DNA from: Isoetes taiwanensis
Lineage: Eukaryota; Streptophyta; Lycopodiopsida; Isoetales; Isoetaceae
NCBI GenBank assembly: GCA_021234155.1
Contig: JAJEKV010000005.1
Coordinates: 25,976,863-26,040,862 of the forward strand
Direction: 5' to 3'
DNA length: 64,000 nucleotides
Each line of letters opens with the position of its first letter. The stretch's first letter is position 1. Shown here in pieces: positions 42,941 through 55,201 of the stretch. Made by a program: the position numbers and the translations under genes. The notes beneath the pieces were generated by a model that was not told the DNA's origin, did not search any database, and saw only the letters and a program-made list of their open reading frames with translations.

Positions 42941-44896
42941 GATTCTGATCTCTCCTCCAAAAATTCAACCCATGTCCTCATGGGTGCATCTTAGAGCACT
43001 CATGAAAAATCCAGTTTGTATCCCCCTTTGTGACATCTTCCTTAGAACAAACCCAACCATTGATCTAATTCTTTTTATAGTCTGCCTCCTTAATTCCCCG
43101 GGTCTCTTCCCTTTATGTCTTCACATCTTAATCCTCAATTCAACATACTCCCAAATGAATACAATTTTGTCCCTCAGAACTGACCCATCCTTGTCAAACA
43201 CAATTGCTTAGCCTTCCAATCCAAGATGATGCCTCTCCAAACTTGAAAGTTCAAAGCTAGCTTCATACAAATAATTTAAGCTAAAGGGGAAAGATACATA
43301 TTAGATAGCTCCAATGCACGACCCTTCTAACATTCAATTATTTAACATACTGCCAAGTCTAGAACTAACTCAAATATTATGAGTATACTACATATCCAAT
43401 TCAATATAATAAATGTAATGCAGTTAATGCAACTTTTCATAAAGAAGGTACGTGCCATAGAAAAAAAAACCCACCATTCCAAAGAGATACTCAGGTCGAA
43501 CTAGATATGTAATCTCTCGAGACTTTTGGGTGGCCAAATCCAAAAAGTAACAAACAAAATACATAATCAAGTCCCCCAGTCTGGGTATCTTATAGCTAGG
43601 TATACTTAAGTTGATACAAGGGATCCCATAAGAATTATAACCCATGGTACAGAGAATTCCTCTACGAGTTCATCCAATGACATTGAAGTATCCTAGGCTA
43701 TACACTTGGCCTCTATATTTAGCCTACTTCCATACATATTACCCCATCACACTGGTTAGTCTTTCAACAAGATTTTATAGGCATCAATTGCCGTTAATTT
43801 CAATGAAGCTCTTACTTCATGTATTTCGTTCACAACTTCAATCCTTTGACTGTATCCTTAATCAAGTAATGCAATCACCATCCCTCCATTAATTTACAAT
43901 CACTTCTAGCATGCCAAATAATTACGATACATGGAAGCACCATTACTAGATGTACTTACAACTCTTCTATTACATTCTAAGATTTTCAAAAATGGCACTT
44001 CCCCATGTCTATACATTCCCCTCTGCCTTTATCTCATGTCTGGGCTTTATCTGACAACTCTTTCGTCGTTCAACTTCATGGTTTACCTACTACCACGATT
44101 AAATATGTTATTCCTCTAATCATCGTCTTCTTCTTCCTTATCCATAAGATGGATAAAATTGTTCAATCTTGGCCAATCAATTCTTCAATCTGCCATAATT
44201 TAAGTGGATATCATTCTCTAAATATAAACGCATAACCTACCACTTTGTTCCATTAAGTGCTTTCTTATACTCCAAGAATTTTTTCAAGGCCAAGAACTTT
44301 TTCAAGGCTATCACCGACTATTCTAGCCATAACCCTAGGGCCAACGACTTTATAGACCTCAAGTAGGACCATGATGTAATCATGTCATTTCCTTCTACGT
44401 CACACATCTGCTATTTACACATGAGCTTCAATCCGACTATCATGCCAATCTTATTTTATAACTATATCTAAGTATTCTCAAAACTTGTCTTACAACCACC
44501 GTGTTGTAACCTTATCCAACCATAGCCTGAATGCTATCAACTTAGCAACTTATTTTTATTTTACCACTGGATATCAATATATAGATGTTGCCTGGTTTTC
44601 TCAATTTTAGCTTCAAAGGGATGGACCTAACATCACATCAAGAATCTTATTCATCCGATATGGCGAGATGAACCTTCCCTGAATATCATAGGTATTATAT
44701 ACCATGCACTGCTTATTCCAAATTTTCTTGCCATCAAAGTATACTACTACGAGATCACATCTACACTATAAGGAGTGGTTACCAAAGTGAAACGCAATAC
44801 CTGTAACTTAATCTCCCTCAAGCATCACTTCCATGCTATGCGCACATTGGCAACCCTAAATCAAAGTTAGCCCCTTGATGAAGTACAATTTTCTAG
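42941..44896. other. Unique DNA between the two duplication copies
   Basis: AT-rich, short frames only, no domain recognised. If the flanking copies were LTRs this would be the internal region, but I see no primer binding site, polypurine tract or pol motif. Confidence 0.5.
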
Positions 44897-46044
44897 CTTA
44901 ATTCCAACAAAGAAGACCACATATATAATAACCAAGCAATCGTAGAATCAACATTGCAACCAATATTCCTCTGGGTCTGAGCAAGGTCAACTCGGCTGAT
45001 CAGGCCAGTGACATAGAGGCGGGGTAAACCACGTGTGTACACACCCATCCACGCTGCGTCCAGCATTGGAGGTCCACTTAACCGTGCATAACGTTGTACC
45101 ATATAGTACCAACGCTCGATGTTCAAATAATACCATTTACATAGCACTGTGCAATAACCGCGAGTCTAGACCATCGCACCTAGACTCCGGCCCCAGAGGT
45201 CTATATCAAAGAATTATACTACACATAGATCACAATACTATGAATTCCACCTAATGTCAACTAGGCACATTTCCATATCAAATTTACCTTAGAAATTCCA
45301 TAATTTACGCCTCATGCAACAAAGGAAATCCAGTTATATGCTCATATAAACATTACTATCTCTATACGCTCATATAAACATTACTATCTCTACCATGCAA
45401 CATGCAATGCCCGGTGCTTAAGCAAAATACAACCTTCACTAATATCTTATTACTTTTAACTAGATCAACTTCCTTCAAATTACTACTTATAACCTTAATG
45501 ACGGTGGCTTCCATAACCCTGTTAACTAGTTTATTAAATTGGTTAATATGCTCGCTATCCATTAACCATGCATGCCTATTCTATTCTATTCATGACCATG
45601 CTCATATGATTTAACTCCAAGTTTATACTACGTTCAAAGCAATCATTATTAAATCAACACAGCTATACAAACACTAGAAAACCCCAGGTGTAAGGCTTGA
45701 TACCCACCTGGAATCCCGCTTGCTTCCTCTGCACTCCCAGCAACGCTCCCAGATCTCTGCACGCAACTCGCTCCTTCAGCAATCATCTGCAATCTATCTC
45801 CTTCCGAATGCTTCACCATCGCATAAAAGACTTCTTTCCCCATGGAAAACTCCTTCCCCAAGAAATCAAGAATAATATTGTTGCGCTTATATAACCTAGC
45901 AATGCCCTTGCATGCATACACTGCATGCATGGACACATTGCATGCATGTATTCCTAGCACATAATCATTTATTTTACCTTGAAAATGCACTCTTATATAA
46001 TGGCAACGTTACTTACATCTTAATGTGGGTGCTAGGTTGCTAGG
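44897..46044. repeat. Direct duplication copy 2 (contains the empty LINE-PPR site)
   Basis: Matches 36,315-36,870 plus 42,326-42,940 with only scattered differences. At the joining point it reads CTAATATCTTATTACTTTTA without any insertion. The copy is followed by TTCGTTACACAACC. Confidence 0.92.
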
Positions 46045-46820
46045 TTCGTTACACAACCTAAGGAAAAGGCCGGTCTCAGCCATCAGGGAGCGCACGCCTC
46101 TATCGCTGAGGGAGCGCAATCCTCTGCCTTGTTGGGCACCGCCAGATAGCAATCTACATTTGTAATGTCGGAGCTTTTTTTGCAGTCTTTCAGATCGGGT
46201 GGCTGGATGAGAGAGCCAAAAGCAGACGGATTATTGAGAAGAAATGGAAGCCATGCAGCTCTGATTGACGAGCCCAACAGAAGCTCTCTTCTGTTCACTG
46301 GATCGTTTGGGTCATAGCTGCTTCGACAGATTGAATTGCATTGCCTCTTCCCAGTACCGGGATTGCATGGTGGAGCAACGGATTGAGGCCCACAAATGTT
46401 CTTGGAGAAGCCCAATCCAGGAGAAACAGGGGAACATAGCAGTCTGCCCTCCATTGCTCCTCTGTCGCCACTGTCGCCAGCACCAGAATAAACTCCGCTG
46501 GGATAAACTCCGCTGGGATGTTGATAGATGCATAAAGGAGCACCGAAATGTTGTATACTTTGTGAGAGTATAATGCCCAAAGGAGTTTGGGAAGAAGAGT
46601 CGAGGTTCAATCGGCTTCATTTCTGGAGCGCTTTATGATTGGAAAGGGCCTAGGGTGACTATCCTTGCAGGTGCATTCTTGAATCTGGAAGCATGCGAGC
46701 ACATCACAGGGCTGCTTCATGGAAGGGGCGATAGAAGGGCTGCAAGAAGAGAGCCGCTGTTTCATGGATTGAAACACAAAGCACAATTCTCGCCACGCTG
46801 AGCCCATTCTCACCACGCGG
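46045..46820 (-). pseudogene. Unrecognised Cys-containing coding-like segment
   Basis: The frame 46,610-46,083 (175 aa) reads SPGLGFSKNICGPQSVAPPC, GTGKRQCNSICRSSYDPND and DLKDCKKSSDITNVDC; the many cysteines suggest a secreted or disulphide-rich origin. The frame 46,816-46,607 upstream is also open. A 17-bp tandem repeat (AACTCCGCTGGGATA) lies near 46,490. There is no start context or known domain. A competing plus-strand frame (46,265-46,573) exists, so coding status is doubtful. Confidence 0.25.
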
Positions 46821-46959
46821 GCGAGAAAAAAACAAAGAAAAGATTATCTAATTACTTATTTGTATTTATTAAATCACTTATTGTATTTTAATTGTATTAC
46901 TTATTATATTGTATTTATTATATTTATTTATTTTATTATTTACAATCCTTACTTTTGGA

Positions 46960-47270
46960 TTCATCCCCTCTCCTTGCCATCTCCTCTCCTTCCCCTCCCC
47001 TTGCCATGTCCTCTTTGCCATCCCCTCTTCGACTTTGCTCCTCCCCTTGTCATCCCCTTTGCCATCCCTCCCCCCTTTTGCCCCTCCTTGTTATCCCGTT
47101 TGCCCTTTGCCATCCCCCCTCACCCTTAAGCCCCTCCATGTGCCCCTTTGCCCCTCCCCAACTTTGTCCCTCCCTTGCCATCCGGTTTGCCCTTTGCCAT
47201 CCCCTTCCTCCTTTGCCCCTCCCTGTGCCACTTTGCCCCTTGCCCAGCCACCCTCCGTGGGCATTTTCTT
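46960..47270. repeat. C/T-rich low-complexity tract
   Basis: Degenerate repeats of CCCCTCCCTTGCCATCC-like words. Three overlapping plus-strand frames here are Pro/Leu/Ser-rich artefacts of this composition. Confidence 0.85.
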
Positions 47271-47279
47271 TTCACTCTT

Positions 47280-47480
47280 CTCCCGTTGAACCAGTTGTAA
47301 ATTTTATGAGAAAAACATGTGAACTACTTGTTGTACTTTAACCTGAATTTCTATTAGTGTATGATGTGTGATTCTATTCAAGCATTCAATTCCAATTTTT
47401 TTTCTTTAGTATGAGTCCCATTTTCAGTCTGAGTCCCAAACATCGAGATCTGACCCACTTTAATTAAATGCGACTTTAAT
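47280..47480 (+). repeat. Orphan 3' tail of the 31,416/58,690 gene family
   Basis: Aligns with 32,310-32,515: GTAAATTTTATGAG, GATTCTATTCAAGCATTCA, CCATTTTCAG and GACCCAC(C/T)TTAATTAAATGCGACTTT. No coding part precedes it. Confidence 0.75.
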
Positions 47481-47556
47481 TCTAATTCTAATTCTAATTC
47501 TAATTCTAATTCTAATTCTAATTCTAATTCTAATTCTAATTCTAATTCTAATTCTA
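47478..47556. repeat. (AATTCT)n hexanucleotide array
   Basis: About 13 perfect AATTCT units directly after the 3' tail. Not the plant telomere repeat. Confidence 0.95.
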
Positions 47557-47769
47557 TATATTTTTAATGTTATCTTATAAAATATTGGAAATAACTTTTA
47601 GGTTAAAATTAGTTAGATGATAAATTTTAATATTTTTAACAGGCTTGCCTAAACCCCTCTATAACATTTCTTGCAATTCTAGCTTATCCATATGCTCTGC
47701 CATGTCACTTTAAATTAATACTATCCGTTGATCTTATAATTTTAACATCCTAGAGCCAAGGAATATAAT

Positions 47770-49240
47770 CAGGAAATTATTGCTTATAATGCCAGCCAAA
47801 GGCGATTCATGAGCTTCCCTTAGAATTTGCTGTTTAAGCTCCGCATTATCAGGTATACATAGTTGATTTTGATAAAAAAATTTAGATCCTTCCAATCTAT
47901 AAGGATCCTTGCTTTGACCTTGCTCTAGTGCTGCTATTATAGGTCGATAATGAGGATCTTCCTGGATTAACTGACTTAAGTTGCTATCCCACTGATTAAT
48001 AGCAATACTAATTGCAGCACAAAACGATCGTCAGGACAACGCGTCTGCGATCACGTTATCCTTGCCAGGTTAATACATGATAGTAAAATCATATTCTTGC
48101 AATAATTGTATCCATCTCTTTTGGCGATTATTCAGCTGCGGTTGCGTTACAAAGTACTTAAGACTTTGATGATCTGTCTTAAGGAGAAATTTCTTACCCA
48201 AGAGATAATATCTCCACAATTTCAAAGCATGAACAATTGCAAGCATCTCCAAATCATGGGTTGGATAATTCTATTCAGCTGGACTGAGCTTTTTAGATTC
48301 ATACGCACACATGGCCATCTTGCAGTAAAGCACCCCCAGTGCCAGTGTCTGAGGCATCAATGACTACACAAAATTCTCGTTCCATGCAAGGAATCTTTAG
48401 AATATGTGCATGCGTCAAAGCATCCTTCAGAAATTGAAAGCTGCGCTAGCATATTTCAGACCATTGAAAAGCTAGATCTTTTTGACGCAGGGTGGTCAGA
48501 GGAGCTGCTTTCTTGGAAAATTGCTTAACAAACTTTCGATAATATCCAGCTAAACCCAGAAATGCTCTAATTTCCCTTCTGGTCGAGGTTGAGGCCATTC
48601 TGTATGGCTTTCACCTTTTTCGTGATCTGGTTCAATTCCTTTCTTTGGAGACAATATGGTCCAAGTAAATCAACTGTTCTTGGGCAAAACTGCATTTGGA
48701 GAGTTTAACGTAGAGCTTATGCTGCCTCAAAAGATTCAAAACTGCATGCAAGTGCTCCTCATGTTCTTCTAACGTTTTAGAGTAGAAATATCATCGAAGA
48801 ACACGAGCACAAATTGATCAAGCTGAGCCGGGAAAACATCATTCATAAGCCTCATAAAAGTGGCTGGCGCGTTGGTAAGCCCGAATGGCATTACTACAAA
48901 TTCATAATGTCCATATCTTGTACGGAAAGCAGTTTTAGGAATGTCTTCTTCCTTTATTCGAATTTGGTGGTAGCCGGAATGCAGATCAATCTTAGAAAAG
49001 AATTTGCTACCACTTAATTGATCAAACAAATCATCTATTCTTGGCAAAGCATAACCATTCTTGATAGTAATCTGATTCAGCAACCTATAATCAACACATA
49101 GGCGCAAACTGCCATCCTTTTTCTTGACAAATAGGACAAGAGCTCCAAATGGAAATGTACTAGGCCTAATAAATCCCTGCTCCACTAATTCTTCCAACTG
49201 CTTCTTTAATTCCATCATCTCTACAACATTAAAACGGGAA
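47770..49240 (-). pseudogene. Ty3/gypsy pol fragment A: reverse transcriptase, RNase H, start of integrase
   Basis: 49,218-48,769: [62 protein letters not shown] and VFFDDI (catalytic Asp-Asp). Frame changes follow, then RNase H with KFLLKTDHQSLKYFV and QLNNRQKRWIQLLQEYDFTI (48,252-48,070), a stop, PGKDNVIADALS and the linker QLIQEDPHYRPIIAALEQGQ, then LKQQILREAHESPLAG at the start of the integrase zinc finger, where it ends. This continues past the duplication boundary at 48,081, so this locus keeps the original left side. Several stops and shifts make it defective. Confidence 0.9.
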
Positions 49241-50239
49241 GGAGATCTAAATATGTAGTTTGTTGTAGATTGTATTGCTATAATTTCCTATTGGCTACTT
49301 CTACTGTAGGACACATGCATTAATTTTTAAGCAATCATTTGGACTAGAATTTAGATGGTTTAGGGTTACTTTATCAGATTTCTTGTTGGTTGTACTAGAA
49401 AAAGATTTTGACAGTGAAAAGACTATATGACAGAGGCTCCTATTTCTCAATAGATTAAAGAAGGTCACATGAAGCTGGTTTGGCACAAGGGTAGTTTTTT
49501 ATTCCTTAATAAGTTAAAGAAGAGCATCATAAAGCCAGTTTGGCATAAGTTCAAGCATTGCACATTTTAGAATTTAGTTTATTTCAAATTTTTTTTTTTT
49601 GAAGAATATAGGAATATATTAAACCACTAGAATGTGATCAAGTACAATGATAAGTGTGGTGCTAAGAAATGAAGTGCCCATCATGATTCACAATCTGTAG
49701 GAATGTCGACCAAATTTCCCGCTTAACTGTGCCAGACAAACTTGAGACTTGGTAAGCCTGCCACAACTTATGCCTCAAGATCGGAACAGAGTTCAACATC
49801 TTGATACTACACATAGTGGAGAGTAAATATGACTATATTAGAGAGTAGAGCTAGAAATATTGTTTGTAGATTCAAAGATGCACAATGGATGTGTTTCTGA
49901 TTGCGCATATATCTATTTAGAGCCAGACTGCTAGAACATCACACATTGCTTATTTTTTTGGTAGAAATTGCCATCTTCTCTGGCTTAGGTATGCTATCAT
50001 CAGCCTTTTAAAATTTGAAGCCTGGGTATGTCCAAATGCTTCTTTCTTTCTTTGTGCTAACTTTACTTCCAACAATCATGCAATTATAAGTCCCTTTGAA
50101 GGATCTTTCATACATAGCTTCCATTTTCAGATAAGACGACACTTCTTTGATGATATGTCTTTACTGAGAATATGTCGAGGGGATTAGTTTGGATTGAGGT
50201 TTAGAAGAGGGTGAGTCGAGAATATGACTTCAAGTAAAG
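48081..50239. repeat. 2.16-kb direct duplication, copy A
   Basis: Almost identical to 55,282-57,436, starting at ATAGTAAAATCATATTCTTG and ending at GAATATGACTTCAAG. It carries reverse transcriptase/RNase H and about 1 kb upstream of it. Confidence 0.95.
49589..49830 (-). mobile_element. Probable LINE 3'-end fragment inside the duplication
   Basis: Poly(T) then GAAGAATATAGGAATATATT, which resembles the 3' end of the LINE at 36,871 (poly(T), GAGGGTAAGAATATGTATTA). The same fragment is at 56,789-57,030. No coding motif identified. Confidence 0.45.
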
Positions 50240-50884
50240 AGGACGTGGCAAAAAGTAAAGGAAGGGAAAAAAATTTGTGGCTTTTCTTCTTCCTGCTCCC
50301 GGTGGCGGCAACGAGCAACAGCTACTTTCTTGATCTGATTCTTTCTCTTACTCTTCTTTCTTGATCCAATATCTTTTTTGGCTTGCTTTACAGGTGGTTG
50401 GAACAGAGTTATGGCGATAACAGAGGCAGCTATGGCAGACTTCCTTCTTCCTCTTCTCTCCTTCCCTTCCCATTTCTTACTTGCAGGTGGCGATGGCAGA
50501 GACAGGGCTTCTGGCGGCAGATGGATTCAGCAATAGGCAGGGCGGTTGTGGCTTCTTGATCTTACCTCCTCTTCTCTCCTCATTCTCTTGCAGGTTCGGC
50601 AGCAAGCTTAGGGCAAACAGCGCCTTCAAATGTCTTTGTTAGCTCATCCTTTTGTCTCCTATAGAGCACGGAATAGAGAGTAGAGGCAACGAGTAAGAGG
50701 AAATAGTTTTTCTGTTGGAGCTTGGAGAACTTGTAGCAAGAGCAGAGGATCTTTTTCTTCTTGGCCTTTGCATGCTTGGCTATGGCTTTCCTTGCAGGCA
50801 GAGAATCAACAGAGAAACAAGGCAAAGTATGCAGCACAGCACAGGGCAAGAGCAGGGCATAAGGCATGATTTTGAAGGCCTGTC
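50240..50884. other. Unassigned segment before the integrase
   Basis: G/A-rich with repeated GGTGGCGGCAACG / GGCAGAGGCAG-like words; no gene recognised. It starts abruptly at the end of duplication copy A. Confidence 0.4.
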
Positions 50885-51970
50885 ATGAAGGCATGTCATG
50901 AAGGCATTTGTGGTGGGCATTTTGCAGCTGAAACCACTGCAAAGAAGATCATCAGGTCAGGCTACTTCTGGCCAAGTTTGTTCAAAGATTGTTATGAGAC
51001 AATCAAAAGATGCCATAAATGTCAAATTCATGGTAGAAGAATCCTTCAACCTGCTGCTCTCACTGGTATTGTATCTCCTGGTCCTTTTCAAATTTGGGGA
51101 TTGGATTTTATAGGGCCTATATTTCCTGAATCTCAAGGTCGACATGAATACATCCTAGTTGCTACAGATTATTTTACTAAATGGGTGGAAGCAACTCCAC
51201 TTAGACAGGCAAATGCTTTGACAACTGCTAGATTTTTACATGAGCACATATGCACTAGGTTTGGCATTCCTTTCAAAATTGTATCTGATAGGGGAACACA
51301 GTTCATAAATGATGTCATTAGTAATTTATTGAAAGCATTAAGGGTCAAGCATGTGAAAAGTTCTGCCTATTATCCTCAAGGCAATGGGCAAGCTGAATCA
51401 ACAAATAAAGTAATCAAGAGCATTCTAAAAAAAAAAAGTTGAAGTTCATAAAAGGATTGGCATATTAAACCGCATGATGCATTGTGGGCATATAGAACCA
51501 CTGCGTGAAAAATGCTACTAACCATACACCTTTTAGCCTTGTCTATGGTGTTGAAGCCGTGGTTCCAGCTTGAGCTAGAGTTGCCATCACTCAAAGTTGG
51601 CAATGAAGATCCAGATGCAACTAGAGGATGCTTACAAAGACAGGTATGAGAAGTTGCTGATGCTTGAGGAAGAAAGGCTGGAAGCTGAGAATGTGAACCT
51701 GAGAAAAAAAGCTAAGGATGTAGCAGCTTTCAAAGCTGCACACAAGTTACAAGGAAGTTTCAAAGTAGATGAATTGGTGCTCAAGTGGAATAAAGCAAAG
51801 GAAGATTCAAACAGTAAATTTGATGGCCTATGGGAAGGTCCTTTCAAGATCCATGCAATTTGCGGTACAAGTTCTTATCTTTTGCAAGAAATTGGCAATG
51901 TGGAGATTGCTAGCTAATCCTATAAACACATTGCACTTGAAGAGGTATTGGGAGCAGCATATCTGCCTGA
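50885..51970 (+). pseudogene. Ty3/gypsy integrase fragment (different lineage from the RT copies)
   Basis: 50,885-51,442 encodes the HHCC zinc finger (CHEGICGGHF ... RCHKCQIHG) and the DDE catalytic core: IWGLDFIGPI (first Asp), VSDRGTQFINDV (second Asp) and GNGQAESTNKVI (Glu, 35-type spacing). A frame break follows near 51,440. The C-terminal part at 51,597-51,917 has coiled RYEKLLMLEEERLEAENVNL and the GPY/F-like module VLKWNKAKEDSNSKFDGLWE/GPFKI. It lies on the strand opposite to the neighbouring reverse transcriptases and looks more like the Athila/Tat type. It is truncated at its 5' end at the zinc finger. Confidence 0.9.
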
Positions 51971-54900
51971 TCTTATTTGAGTAAACACATTGTAGTGCTT
52001 TTAGCTAGGAAGTATATGGTAATTCTGAGCAATAGTTGTCAGAGTCTTTGTTAGTATTTCAAGTTTAAAATAATAAAAGACATAAAAAGGAAAAAAGAAA
52101 GAAAATCAAACAAAACATAGAGTTCTAAGTAAAGTAGGTTTTATTATTGAGCAGTTTACACTTTCAGAGAGAAGATGGTTGCTGATTGAAGGCCAGATTT
52201 CAAACAAATGCTGCTTCAGGCTGAGCAAGAATTTATCTTGTTGATGCTAACATTTTGCACCACTTGCCAGATCCATCAGACTGATCAAACTCATCAGGAT
52301 GTGACTTAGCCTGCATATACATGAGACTTGTATTCTTTTTCAAATGCAGATTCCTATCAAGCGACTATGCATCCATGGAGAAAAGTCATTGCGAAGATAC
52401 TAACGAGTTTTTTTAAGTGTCATTCCAGGTTCATTTGTTTTCCTTCCATGTCCATCTGATCACTATAGCCTGGAACATATGACCATTGCTTCCAAATCTT
52501 CTCAAGCTGCTACCAAAAGTTGCCTCCCATAGTCACTCACCTAAAGGCAACTCAGAAACACAAGTTCAAACAAAACAAGAAGAACACTGCTGCTGATCAT
52601 GTCAATTATTCCAACAGTTTCTGAAGACCACCTGTCAATCTGTATATTCATATTCATGGTCAAATTTTCTGACTGAATATCACAGGCTGAGGGGACCAGC
52701 CACATCCTCTCCTTTGTTTAGCATACAAGGCTCCTGAGCAATATCACAGGCAAAAAATTTGAAGACCAAGAATACTGAGACCAGAAGACTTGAAGACAAA
52801 GATGCTGATGAAGAACCCAAAGGATGACTTTAAGTCAAGACACAAGTTCACAACTCAAACTCCAAGGGTTGAATGCATTCTCTAGCTCTGAAGGCACTTA
52901 TGAGGTTTGGAAGACCCCTGTGAAGATGGCAAGCTATGATATGGTATTTATCCTTCTCATATTGTGATGATTCTCTATTTGCCTTTTGTTCCATCATACC
53001 ATCATCCTTATCCTATTTTTCCACCCTCATTGCCTTTTCACATCCTATACCATCATGTATTTCATGTGTAACCATTTGTTTCATAGTTGACCTACCATTA
53101 CCTAGGGCACATTTTCCAAGGAAGTTGTCAAACCTAAAAGTTGCCTAGCATCGAGCTCTATATCACCATTCTCATCTCATGCCTTGCCATTCCATTGTCA
53201 CACACTTCATACCAAGTAGCTAAAGCAAAACATATGTGCTAAGCACAAAAATACAAAAAAACACAAAGATGCCTAGTCACCATCTCCAAGTGACATGGCA
53301 TGATGACTAGATGTACATGTCATCACCTCCAAAGCTACTTTGGTCCACTCATCATTTGCTACCTTCATATCTCATTCATCATGTTGCCACCTAAGCACCA
53401 AATTTCCACATCATCACATCACTCCACATCATCAAATGATGACTAGGCGAGTTTTGACCAAACTCAAAATTGGTCAACCAAATGATCAAATTACCTTGGG
53501 AAGTGAACCTACTAGCCTTGTTTACCCTAGTTGACCTATTTTCTATCCTTCCACTACATTTTCACCTATTGCCACCTCATCATCCATTAAGGCAAAATGC
53601 CTTGTTTGACCAACACATATCACATTGACCTTGCCCAGTCATTCATCTTTTTAACAAAAAATCAAAATATTATTTCTCCAAAATTTGGCCTTGCCATCTT
53701 GAAGCTCCCTTGAAAATATGCCACCTGGCACAAAAAATCTCAAAAAAAGACCCTATATAGACCTTCAAATTTCATTTCTTGGGAACCGTGCCCCATGTCA
53801 AAAAATGCAAAAATTTTCCTATTCTACCCCCATCTATCTACCCTCTTATCCTCTGCCAAGTGGCGTCCCCCCTGGCATGCCAAGTCGAAAAACACGAGCC
53901 GAGCTTTGGCGTGGGGAGGAGACCACGTAATCAGGAGAAAGGAAAATAGTTCCCTATTTATACCTTGTCCCACTTTTTGATCTCTGCCTGTGGGATATAT
54001 CATGTCGAACCCTAAAATTTGAATTTTCTAAGAAACCACCTTTCTGTTGAGCCAAACGGGGTGATCATGGCATCTGTTGGCCGGTTTTGTCCTACTCCAC
54101 TGAAAGAACAACCCAATTAGACCAAAACCGTGGCATTGATTGCGAATTTGCCAAGATCTGACCGTGGACAGGGGACTTTAAAAAAGGGGTTTGTTCTACT
54201 GAATTTTTTCGAGGGCCATAAGCGGATTTGAAGACCAAGAACGTGAAGTCGTGACGTCTACAGAGCTTGCAGAAGATCCTCCTGCTTCGGAAATCAAAAT
54301 CTGAGGCATATGTGATGAAATATCCTTGAATCTTTTGAAACTTGAAGTTTATTTTGATTGAGTTGTTCTTGGATGATCCAGTCGGACATTCTTGAATACC
54401 CTGTGTTGTGAATTTGCTGTTTTGACTTAATGAAAATCGGAATTTGGGAAAAGAGTGTGTGAAAGTATGATTGAACTCATTTTGCTATGCATTGTCATTT
54501 ACAGTTTTGCATTGTCATTTACAGTTGAGCATAAAGGAATTGAGCAGAGTACAACTAGTGCTTGTGTAAATCTTTTTTAGAAAAAAGAAAAAATAGAAAC
54601 GTCTTGCAGAACATGTGTCCTTTGAGAAAGACTAAAAATAGATCTCTTTTTTTAAATCATCTGTTAGTTTGTAGGCATCTCTAGTATCCAAGCAACCATC
54701 AGAGGCATCAGTAGTGAATATTGAGAGCAGAGAAAACAAAAGAAAGGGAATTGACAATTAGAGTGCAAGGACTGTTACAGGCATTGCTATTGAAACGCGG
54801 GCAATGCATGTTACAGCAAGAATTTAGGCTTTGTTTGAACCAAGTAAGCATATGCACGTGACCTACAGGAACATACCTAGGTGTGGAAATGTGTTTCTAC

Positions 54901-55201
54901 CACAGAAGATCATTGTTTAGCATTTGGCAAAATCGAGCTCACTGTCCAGGCCATTGACCAAAAATTGACTCAGTCAGGAAGTTGAGTTGTGAGAAATCTG
55001 TAAACACCTTGCTGGTAGACTTTTCACAACAGTCTTCTGGAGTTGGCTAGCATGCTTTGGTGAAGATTTCAGGTGCTTTTGAAATAGATGCATGGTTTGG
55101 TGGATGTTTGAGTGCTGCTAGTTTCTTTAGCTTTAGGGACTCTAGTGAATTTGGTATTTCCTTGCAAAGTCAGAGATGTTTTGCAGTGCAGATTGATCAC
55201 C
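51971..55201. other. Region downstream of the integrase, possible 3' LTR sequence
   Basis: No gene recognised. A TATA-like CTATTTATACC (TATAAATAG on the minus strand) lies at 53,954-53,964, about 2 kb after integrase, where a 3' LTR promoter could be. The A/C-rich sequence at 53,100-53,800 resembles LTR U3. I could not find matching LTR ends. Confidence 0.35.

Noticed and set aside
46083-46610. Confident secreted Cys-rich protein gene
   Set aside because: A competing frame on the other strand, no signal peptide or known domain; kept only as a low-confidence segment.
46860-47341. Three overlapping Pro/Leu-rich plus-strand frames
   Set aside because: Produced by the C/T-rich low-complexity tract; no start context or domain.
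47478-47556. Interstitial telomere repeat
   Set aside because: The unit is AATTCT, not TTTAGGG.
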